Part shown: positions 14,456-20,098 of the stretch, piece by piece
Layout of the letters: the number at the start of each line of letters is the position of its first letter
Position numbering within the stretch: position 1 is the first letter of the stretch
Source of the DNA: an uncultured Oscillospiraceae bacterium
GTDB taxonomy: Bacteria > Bacillota > Clostridia > Oscillospirales > Acutalibacteraceae
Length of the DNA stretch: 20,098 nt
Direction: 5' to 3'
Assembly: GCA_900554525.1 (NCBI GenBank)
Contig: USHL01000003.1
Span: forward strand, 1 to 20,098
Notes under the pieces: generated by a model
What the model was told of the DNA's origin: nothing
Database searches by the model: none
What the model saw: the letters and a program-made list of their open reading frames with translations, nothing else
Position numbers and translations under genes: made by a program

Positions 14456-15943
14456 ATGAATTATATCAGCACCAGAGATAAATCGGTAAAGGTAACCGCT
14501 GCCGAGGCTATTGCGCAGGGAATTTCGGCCGAGGGCGGGCTTTTTGTGCCCGACACCTTTCCGCTTTTCGGGGAAAAGGATTTTGAAACGCTTGCGCAGC
14601 TTGATTACAAAGGCAGGGCAAAATATGTTTTAAAGCGTTTTCTTAATGATTTTACCGATAAGGAAACCGACCTTTGCGTAGAGGGCGCTTATACCGGAAG
14701 CTTTGAGGATGAGCAGCCGGCTCCGCTGGCTCTTTTGGGTGATAATACCTATATTTTGGAGCTTTGGCACGGTCCCACCTGCGCCTTTAAGGATCTGGCG
14801 CTCCAGCTTTTGCCGTATCTGCTGACTACGTCGGCAGGGAAGGTATCTGCCGGCAAGAAGACTGTTATACTCGTCGCCACCTCTGGCGATACAGGTAAAG
14901 CGGCGCTCGAGGGCTTCCGTGATGTTCCCGATACCGAGATAATCGTTTTTTATCCGAGCGACGGCGTCAGCCGGATGCAGAAGCTGCAAATGGATTCTCA
15001 AAAAGGCGGCAATGTGCATGTATTCGCTATAAAGGGCAATTTTGACGACGCCCAGTCCGGCGTTAAAAAGATATTCACCGATAATTCGGTTAAGCAGAAG
15101 CTGGCCGAAAACGGCATGAGGTTTTCTTCCGCAAATTCGATAAACTGGGGCAGGCTCGCGCCGCAGATTGTTTATTATGTATCGGCCTACTGCGACCTTT
15201 TAAAGCGCGGGGAAAATCTGGAAAACGGCTTTAATGTCGCGGTGCCTACGGGTAATTTCGGCAATATACTCGCGGCCTATTACGCCAGGAAAATGGGTGT
15301 CCCGATAAACCGTCTTATCTGTGCCTCCAACGCGAATAACGTGCTTACCGATTTTATAAGGACCGGAAAATACGACCGCAACCGTGAATTTTATACTACC
15401 GTTTCTCCGTCTATGGATATTCTGATATCAAGCAATCTCGAAAGGATGCTTTTTGAGCTTTGCGGCAATGACGATACCGCTGTGGCAAAGCTGCAGAAGG
15501 ATCTTGCCGAGACCGGCGTGTTTACAGTCGGTGATGAGATGAAGAATAAGATAAATGAGCTTTTCTGGGGCGGCTGCTGCGACGATAAAGCCACGCTTGA
15601 AACGATAGGGGCGCTTTTCGGGAAGTACGGCTACCTTTGCGATACCCATACGGCTGTGGCTGTAAACGTTTACGGGCAGTATAAAGCCGCCACCGGCGAC
15701 ACAAGACCGGCAGTAATCGCCTCCACAGCGTCGCCTTATAAGTTCGCCGACAGCGTGCTCTCAGCCGTTTCCGACAGAAAGGCCGATACCGATTTCGGCA
15801 ATGTCCGTCTGCTTTCAGAGCTTACTTCAACCCCGGTTCCCGCCCCGATAAAGGCGCTGGAAAATGCCGAGGTGCGTTTCGGCGATGTCTGCACAAAGGA
15901 TGAAATTCTTAAAGAGGTATATGCCGCTTTGGGAATAAAATAA
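14456..15943 (+). CDS. thrC: Threonine synthase
   Basis: A 495-residue PLP enzyme that converts O-phosphohomoserine to threonine. It carries the N-terminal YISTRDKSVKVTAAEAI and EGGLFVP of the family, the PLP lysine Lys112 in GPTCAFKDLALQLLP, the phosphate loop VATSGDTGKAAL, and SANSINWGRLAPQIVYY. Length is that of the longer bacterial form. ATG 14456 has AGGAG (14443-14447) eight bases upstream; an in-frame ATG at 14432 lacks a site. No T-box or other leader is seen in the 38 bases before it. A strong palindromic terminator follows directly. Confidence 0.97.
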   Translation: MNYISTRDKSVKVTAAEAIAQGISAEGGLFVPDTFPLFGEKDFETLAQLDYKGRAKYVLKRFLNDFTDKETDLCVEGAYTGSFEDEQPAPLALLGDNTYILELWHGPTCAFKDLALQLLPYLLTTSAGKVSAGKKTVILVATSGDTGKAALEGFRDVPDTEIIVFYPSDGVSRMQKLQMDSQKGGNVHVFAIKGNFDDAQSGVKKIFTDNSVKQKLAENGMRFSSANSINWGRLAPQIVYYVSAYCDLLKRGENLENGFNVAVPTGNFGNILAAYYARKMGVPINRLICASNANNVLTDFIRTGKYDRNREFYTTVSPSMDILISSNLERMLFELCGNDDTAVAKLQKDLAETGVFTVGDEMKNKINELFWGGCCDDKATLETIGALFGKYGYLCDTHTAVAVNVYGQYKAATGDTRPAVIASTASPYKFADSVLSAVSDRKADTDFGNVRLLSELTSTPVPAPIKALENAEVRFGDVCTKDEILKEVYAALGIK

Positions 15944-15946
15944 AAA

Positions 15947-15974
15947 AATATCCGGCTTTTAAAAGCCGGATATT
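15947..15974. terminator. 28-bp perfect palindrome, likely bidirectional terminator
   Basis: AATATCCGGCTTTT is followed at once by its exact reverse complement. On the - strand the hairpin runs into TTTTTTTATTTT, an excellent terminator for the DUF1540 gene. On the + strand the run after it is weaker (CCGTTTTG), but the stem's own TATT and its place 3 bases after the thrC stop suggest it also ends thrC transcription. Confidence 0.88.
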
Positions 15975-15991
15975 CCGTTTTGAAAAGGCTT

Positions 15992-16156
15992 TTACTTTGC
16001 TTTGAAGGTATCGCAGCAGGTATCCGTACAGCAGGAAGCCTCTCCGTGTCCAACTTGAATTTTGCCCGCAGAGCAGGTGTTTTCCATTGTGTGGTATACA
16101 CAGTTCTTAACATCGCACGCTACGCACTGTTTGGTTTCACATTTGCAGTCTGACAA
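15992..16156 (-). CDS. DUF1540 family small Cys-rich protein
   Basis: A 54-residue protein with ten cysteines, reading MSDCKCETKQCVACDVKNC then VYHTMENTCSAGKIQVGHGE and ending CCTDTCCDTFKAK. The CDVKNCVYH...C.AGKIQVG...CCDTF pattern is that of DUF1540, a Clostridia/Bacillota family thought from its cysteines to bind metal; the function is unknown. The start is TTG at 16156-16154, with AAAGGA about 10 bases upstream. The TTG start and small size make it easy to miss. It is the only - strand gene in the window, lies convergent to thrC and shares its terminator. Confidence 0.85.
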   Translation of the reverse strand: MSDCKCETKQCVACDVKNCVYHTMENTCSAGKIQVGHGEASCCTDTCCDTFKAK

Positions 16157-16237
16157 ATAAATCAAGTCCTTTCCGACCCCTTTGGCGGGTCAAGCTTATT
16201 ATGTGCAGAAGCTTTTAAATTATCCTATGAAAGGTGA

Positions 16238-16924
16238 GTGACTTCAATAAGTATTTACGCCATATCTGATTTGCATTTGTCTTTCGGCGCCGATAAGCCT
16301 ATGAATATATTCCGCGGCTGGGATAATCATACAGAACGGCTTGCCGCCGCCTGGAAACGCCTTGTCGGCGAAAACGATACCGTTGTGCTTCCGGGGGATT
16401 TTTCATGGGCGCTTAAGCTTGAAGACACTCAAAAGGATTTTGAATTTTTGGAGTCTCTTCCCGGCAGAAAGCTTCTTATCAAGGGGAATCACGATTTGTG
16501 GTGGAGCACGTCTAAAAAACTTCATGAATTTTTTGCTGAAAAAAATTTTGATTCGGTAGATATAATTTACAATAACTGCGCCGTCGCGGGCGGCTTTGCG
16601 GTTGCGGGCACGCGCGGCTGGTTTTATGACGCCGGGGCGGCCGATAAGGTTCTGGCGCGTGAGGCGGGGAGACTTGAAGCTTCGCTTTCCGCCGCCGAAA
16701 AAACCGGACTGCCGGTATTAGTGTTTCTCCATTATCCTCCGGTATACGGCGGAGCGGTCTGTGAGGAAATATTCAGCGTCATTAAACGGTACGGAATAAG
16801 AAAAGTATATCACGGACATATCCACGGCGCGGGCTTTAACAATGCCGTATCGGAGTATGACGGCGTAGAGTTTAAGCTTATATCGTGCGATTGCGTTGAT
16901 TTCACTCCGGTTTTTGTGGACTGA
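16238..16924 (+). CDS. Calcineurin-like metallophosphoesterase
   Basis: About 228 residues with all blocks of a two-metal phosphoesterase: SDLHL (Asp11, His13), GDFSW (Asp54), GNHDLWW (Asn84, His85), HYPP and GHIHG near the C-terminus. It belongs to a Clostridia group of soluble phosphoesterases of unknown substrate that usually begin with a short lead-in to SIYAISDLHL. The start is unclear. GTG at 16238 is only 3 bases from AAAGG (16230-16234), while ATA at 16247 lies 8 bases after AGGTGAG (16232-16238) and gives the family's usual N-terminus. I report the GTG because ATA starts are rare. It is divergent from the DUF1540 gene and precedes the tig promoter. Confidence 0.87.
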   Translation: MTSISIYAISDLHLSFGADKPMNIFRGWDNHTERLAAAWKRLVGENDTVVLPGDFSWALKLEDTQKDFEFLESLPGRKLLIKGNHDLWWSTSKKLHEFFAEKNFDSVDIIYNNCAVAGGFAVAGTRGWFYDAGAADKVLAREAGRLEASLSAAEKTGLPVLVFLHYPPVYGGAVCEEIFSVIKRYGIRKVYHGHIHGAGFNNAVSEYDGVEFKLISCDCVDFTPVFVD

Positions 16925-16987
16925 TATATATATATTGACTAAATTTATAAATGTTTTAAAAAATATATAGAAATTATTTTTTCTGTA

Positions 16988-16996
16988 TGATATAAT
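16988..16996 (+). promoter_or_regulatory. Extended -10 promoter of tig
   Basis: TGATATAAT is a perfect extended -10. The -35 position holds only TAGAAA (16968-16973, 17-base spacing), and a TTGACT at 16935-16940 is too far away to be its partner. The surrounding 16925-16990 is very AT-rich. Transcription should start near 17003, leaving about 65 bases of leader before the trigger factor ATG. Confidence 0.7.
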
Positions 16997-17068
16997 ATTA
17001 TGAACTATTGTAGAACGGGTAAAGTGCTTTTACAAAGGCCTTTATTTAGTTTATGCGGAGGTATAAAA

Positions 17069-18451
17069 ATGAGCTTGAAAGAAACAAAAAAGGTTGATAC
17101 CAACAGATATCAGCTTGAGATCACCGTGGACGGCGAAAAGTTCCGTGAGGCTATCAGGGAGGCCTATAAAAGAAACGGCAAAAAAATCAGCGTTCCCGGC
17201 TTTAGAAAGGGAAAGGCGCCCTTGCATATCGTAGAGACCTTCTACGGCGCGGAGATATTTTTTGAGGATGCTCTTAACCTGCTTTATAACGACCTTATTG
17301 ACGATGCTATCAAAGAGTCCGGCCTTAAGGTTATAAACGATAAAATGGATTTTGACCTTGTCTCCATTTCCAAGGAGGACGGCGCTGATTTCAAGGTAAC
17401 TCTTACCACATATCCGGAAATCGAAATCGGCGAATATAAGGGTCTTAAGGCGGAAAAGACGGCGGTCAAGGTCGACGCTGCCGAGGTTAACGCAGAGATT
17501 AACGCTATGGCCGAGCGCAACGCGCGTATGGTTTCGGTTGAAGACCGTGCAGCCGCTAAGGGCGATACCGTTGTTATCGATTTTGAGGGCTTTCAGGACG
17601 GCAAGGCCTTTGAGGGCGGTAAGGCCGAGGGACATTCGCTTGAGCTCGGCTCCGGTCAGTTTATTCCCGGCTTTGAGGATCAGATAATCGGCAAAAATAT
17701 AGGTGATGAGTTCGACGTAAACGTTACCTTCCCGGAGGAATACGGTGCTAAGGAGCTTGCCGGCAAGGACGCAGTCTTTAAAGTAAAGCTTCACGAGATA
17801 AAGGTACGTGAGCTGCCTGCCGTTGACGATGAGTTTGCCAAGGATGTCAGTGAATTCGATACCTTAAAGGAGCTTAAGGCGGACTTAAAGAAAAAGGCGC
17901 TTGAGCGCAAACAGAAGGCAGCCGACGAAGCGGTTGAAAACGCGCTTGTTCAGCAGATAGTTGACAGCATCAAGGGCGAAATTCCCGAGGCTATGTTTGA
18001 AAACCGTCTTAATCAGAGCGTTGATGAGTTTGCTTACCGTTTACAGTCACAGGGTCTTAACCTTGAAACCTATCTTAAATACACAAATTCCAATATTGAT
18101 GATTTTAAAAAGACCTTCCGTCCTCAGGCCGAGGCTCAGGTCAAATACCGCTTGGCGCTTGAAAAAATCGTTGAGCTTGAAAATATTACAGCCGATGAAA
18201 AGGACATCGCCGAGCAGTATGAAAAGATGGCGAAGGATTACGGCATAGAGGTCGACAGGGTAAAGGCGGCTGTTCCTGAGGAGGAGATAGCCAAGGATCT
18301 GGCGGTCGGCAAGGCAATAGACTTTATTAAAGAAAATGCCGTTATAACCGAGGCTGAACCCAAAAAGGAAGAGGAAAAAGCAACGGCTAAAAAAACTACT
18401 GCCAAAAAGACGGCAGCTAAAAAGCCGGAGCCCGAAAAGAAAGATAACTGA
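17069..18451 (+). CDS. tig: Trigger factor (ribosome-associated chaperone)
   Basis: A 460-residue chaperone that binds nascent chains at the ribosome exit tunnel. Domains: N-terminal ribosome-binding domain with the signature GFRKGKAP (residues 44-51), an FKBP-type peptidyl-prolyl isomerase domain (about 150-240, GDTVVIDFEGF and ELGSGQFIPGFEDQIIG), and the helical C-terminal chaperone domain to about 430. The last 30 residues are an unusual Lys/Ala/Thr-rich tail (TAKKTTAKKTAAKKPEPEKK). ATG at 17069 is chosen for GGAGGT (17057-17062) just upstream; the longer in-frame start at 17000 falls at the promoter. It heads the common tig-clpP-clpX order. A TATAAT-like box sits in the gap before clpP. 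Confidence 0.97.
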   Translation: MSLKETKKVDTNRYQLEITVDGEKFREAIREAYKRNGKKISVPGFRKGKAPLHIVETFYGAEIFFEDALNLLYNDLIDDAIKESGLKVINDKMDFDLVSISKEDGADFKVTLTTYPEIEIGEYKGLKAEKTAVKVDAAEVNAEINAMAERNARMVSVEDRAAAKGDTVVIDFEGFQDGKAFEGGKAEGHSLELGSGQFIPGFEDQIIGKNIGDEFDVNVTFPEEYGAKELAGKDAVFKVKLHEIKVRELPAVDDEFAKDVSEFDTLKELKADLKKKALERKQKAADEAVENALVQQIVDSIKGEIPEAMFENRLNQSVDEFAYRLQSQGLNLETYLKYTNSNIDDFKKTFRPQAEAQVKYRLALEKIVELENITADEKDIAEQYEKMAKDYGIEVDRVKAAVPEEEIAKDLAVGKAIDFIKENAVITEAEPKKEEEKATAKKTTAKKTAAKKPEPEKKDN

Positions 18452-18472
18452 TTATAATTTGTCTTTTCGGTC

Positions 18473-18478
18473 TATAAT
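18473..18478 (+). promoter_or_regulatory. Possible -10 box upstream of clpP
   Basis: TATAAT lies 60 bases before the clpP start, but the -35 position carries only a poor TGATTA-like sequence at 18-base spacing. It could give clpP-clpX an extra start besides readthrough from tig. No CtsR or CIRCE-type heat-shock operator was seen in 18452-18537. Confidence 0.35.
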
Positions 18479-18537
18479 CATATTGAGCTTAGTTTGGCGC
18501 AGCGCTTGCCATAAAAGCGCAGATTTCGGAGGCAGTT

Positions 18538-19128
18538 ATGTTGGATATGAGTTTAGTACCTTACGTGGTTGAACAGACAAGCCGCGGAGAGCGTTCCTAT
18601 GATATATTCTCCAGGCTTTTAAACGACCGTATTATAATGCTCAGCGAGGAAGTGAACGACGCTTCCGCAAGCGTGATAATCGCGCAGATGCTGTATCTTG
18701 AGGGGCAGGATCCGGATAAAGACATAAGCTTTTACATCAACAGTCCGGGCGGAGCGGTAACCGCGGGAATGGCTATTTATGATACTATGCAGTATATCAA
18801 GTGTGATGTCAGCACTATATGCATGGGTCTTGCGGCGAGCATGGGCGCGTTTCTTCTGGCGGCAGGCACTAAGGGCAAGCGTTTTGCGCTGCCCAACAGT
18901 GAGATTATGATTCACCAGCCGCTCGGTCAGGCGCAGGGTCAGGCTACAGATATTCTGATTCACGCGCGTCAGATAGAAAAAATACGCACCAATATAAACA
19001 CTATTCTTTCTGAAAAGACCGGTAAATCCTATGAAGAAATTGCCCGCGACACCGAGCGTGACAACTTTATGTCTGCGGCCGAGGCAGCTGAATACGGCCT
19101 TATTGATAAGGTAATTACACACAGATAG
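18538..19128 (+). CDS. clpP: ATP-dependent Clp protease proteolytic subunit
   Basis: A 196-residue serine protease subunit that forms the barrel of ClpXP. The catalytic triad is Ser101 (GLAASMGAF), His126 (IMIHQPLG) and Asp175 (DTERDNF). FYINSPGGAVTAGMAIYDTM and the C-terminal AEYGLIDKVITHR are classic, and the short N-terminal propeptide region (MLDMSLVPYVVEQTSRGERS) is normal. GGAGG (18529-18533) lies upstream of the ATG. clpX begins 10 bases after its stop, so protease and unfoldase are cotranscribed. Confidence 0.98.
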   Translation: MLDMSLVPYVVEQTSRGERSYDIFSRLLNDRIIMLSEEVNDASASVIIAQMLYLEGQDPDKDISFYINSPGGAVTAGMAIYDTMQYIKCDVSTICMGLAASMGAFLLAAGTKGKRFALPNSEIMIHQPLGQAQGQATDILIHARQIEKIRTNINTILSEKTGKSYEEIARDTERDNFMSAAEAAEYGLIDKVITHR

Positions 19129-19138
19129 AGGTAAACCG

Positions 19139-20098
19139 ATGCCTAACGATAACGATAACGATAACGAGATACGCTGTTCGTTCTGCGGGAAAACGCAGGA
19201 CGAGGTCACCCGCCTTGTCGAGGGGCCGGGCGTATACATTTGCGACGGCTGCATAGAGTTTTGCAACACCCTGCTTTTCGAGGATGAAAATGTCGCAAGG
19301 AAGAATTCAAGGTCTAAAGCAAAGGATAAAGAATTTGTGCTTCCCAAGCCGCAGGAAATTAAGGCACAGCTCGATATGTATGTAATCGGGCAGGAGGAGG
19401 CCAAAAAGACCCTTGCAGTCGCGGTTTACAATCATTACAAGCGTATTTTCAAAAATGACGACAGCGATGTTGAGCTTAATAAGAGCAATGTGCTGATGTT
19501 AGGCCCGACAGGCGTGGGAAAGACTCTGCTGGCACAGACGCTTGCAAGAACGCTTGATGTTCCTATTGCGATCACCGATGCTACAACTCTTACCGAAGCG
19601 GGCTATGTCGGAGAGGACGTCGAAAATATTCTTCTGCGGCTGATTCAGGCCGCTGATTACGATATCGAAAAGGCGGAGCGCGGAATTATCTATGTCGATG
19701 AGATTGACAAGATAGCGCGTAAATCCGAAAATGCCTCCATAACCCGTGATGTCAGCGGCGAGGGAGTGCAGCAGGCGCTGCTGAAAATACTTGAGGGTAC
19801 GGTTTCCAACGTACCTCCTCAGGGCGGACGCAAGCATCCGCAGCAGGATTTTATACAGATAGATACAACCAATATTCTGTTTATCTGTGCCGGCGCGTTT
19901 GACGGCATTGAAAAGGTTATAGAGCGCCGTATAGGGGGCAGCAGCCTCGGCTTCGGCGCAGACGTCAAGTCGCCTAAAAGCCGCGAGGCTCAGGCGGCGG
20001 CGATGACGGCTACTCACCAGGATCTGGTTAAATTCGGCTTGATACCCGAGCTTGTAGGCAGACTTCCGGTTATTACTTCACTAAAGGCCATGGATAAC
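19139..20098 (+). CDS. clpX: ATP-dependent Clp protease ATP-binding subunit ClpX (3' partial)
   Basis: The first 320 codons of ClpX; the reading frame stays open to the window edge, with about 100 residues missing. ClpX is the AAA+ unfoldase that feeds substrates to ClpP. An N-terminal zinc-binding domain has Cys13/Cys16 (CSFC) and Cys35/Cys38 (CDGC). Then come Walker A GPTGVGKT, the pore loop GYVGED, Walker B IIYVDEIDKIA and the RKH loop GGRKHPQQD. ATG 19139 has AGAGG (19127-19131) upstream. The N-terminus carries three Asn-Asp pairs plus Asn-Glu encoded by a hexanucleotide repeat. Confidence 0.98.
   Translation, partial: MPNDNDNDNEIRCSFCGKTQDEVTRLVEGPGVYICDGCIEFCNTLLFEDENVARKNSRSKAKDKEFVLPKPQEIKAQLDMYVIGQEEAKKTLAVAVYNHYKRIFKNDDSDVELNKSNVLMLGPTGVGKTLLAQTLARTLDVPIAITDATTLTEAGYVGEDVENILLRLIQAADYDIEKAERGIIYVDEIDKIARKSENASITRDVSGEGVQQALLKILEGTVSNVPPQGGRKHPQQDFIQIDTTNILFICAGAFDGIEKVIERRIGGSSLGFGADVKSPKSREAQAAAMTATHQDLVKFGLIPELVGRLPVITSLKAMDN
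19145..19168 (+). repeat. AACGAT hexanucleotide repeat in clpX
   Basis: Three exact copies of AACGAT (19145-19162) and a fourth copy differing in the last base (AACGAG). The repeat is in frame, so gain or loss of a unit would only change the number of Asn-Asp pairs before the zinc-binding domain. Confidence 0.9.

Noticed and set aside
16958..16982. AT-only inverted repeat before tig as a terminator
   Set aside because: The stem AAAAAATA/TATTTTTT has no G-C pairs and lies inside an AT-rich promoter region, so it would be too weak.
18450..18479. GATTATA/TATAATC inverted repeat between tig and clpP as a terminator or operator
   Set aside because: Seven A-T-rich pairs with a 16-base loop and no T-run; probably chance. 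It does not resemble CtsR or HrcA sites.

Overview
The window looks like chromosome from an anaerobic, spore-forming Gram-positive bacterium of the class Clostridia; an Oscillospiraceae/Ruminococcaceae-like gut or rumen organism is my guess. The clues are strong AGGAGG-type ribosome binding sites with several TTG and GTG starts, a T-box leader, an oxygen-sensitive 2-oxoacid:ferredoxin oxidoreductase, the spore germination gene ypeB, the order rplS-lepB-rbgA-rnhB-yraN, a DUF1540 gene, and the tig-clpP-clpX cluster. All genes run on the + strand except one 54-residue gene at 15992-16156.

Region 1 (1-9016) is the most interesting part. Two tandem paralogues of an unusual fusion, XRE helix-turn-helix + cupin + AMP-forming acyl-CoA synthetase, open it; the first is cut by the window edge. 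Between them lie a near-consensus promoter (1996-2024) and a well-formed T-box riboswitch (2041-2306). Downstream, tightly packed, come the second synthetase, a ParA/MinD-like P-loop ATPase, a 2x[4Fe-4S] ferredoxin subunit, the alpha, beta and gamma subunits of a VOR-type 2-oxoisovalerate:ferredoxin oxidoreductase, and the branched-chain aminotransferase ilvE, closed by an intrinsic terminator. Read as a pathway: branched-chain carboxylic acid -> acyl-CoA (synthetase) -> 2-oxoacid by reductive carboxylation (VOR) -> Val/Leu/Ile (IlvE). The T-box, whose UGGU sequence fits tRNAs with discriminator A and whose specifier loop holds GUA (Val) or UUG (Leu), would turn the operon on when a charged branched-chain tRNA is lacking. 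This argues for synthesis rather than degradation.

Region 2 (9017-10483) is ypeB, a spore germination gene with a weak forespore-type promoter candidate and no adjacent sleB.

Region 3 (10484-15974) is housekeeping: an L19-leader-like structured 5' UTR and rplS, a hairpin, then signal peptidase lepB, ribosome-assembly GTPase rbgA, rnhB and a yraN-family gene with overlapping or touching ends, an M19 dipeptidase, and threonine synthase thrC. A 28-bp perfect palindrome follows and probably terminates transcription in both directions, serving the convergent Cys-rich DUF1540 gene as well.

Region 4 (16157-20098) holds a metallophosphoesterase with an ambiguous start, then the protein quality-control cluster: trigger factor tig with a Lys/Ala-rich tail, clpP, and clpX, which runs off the right edge.

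No tRNA, rRNA, CRISPR array, insertion sequence or phage gene was seen.
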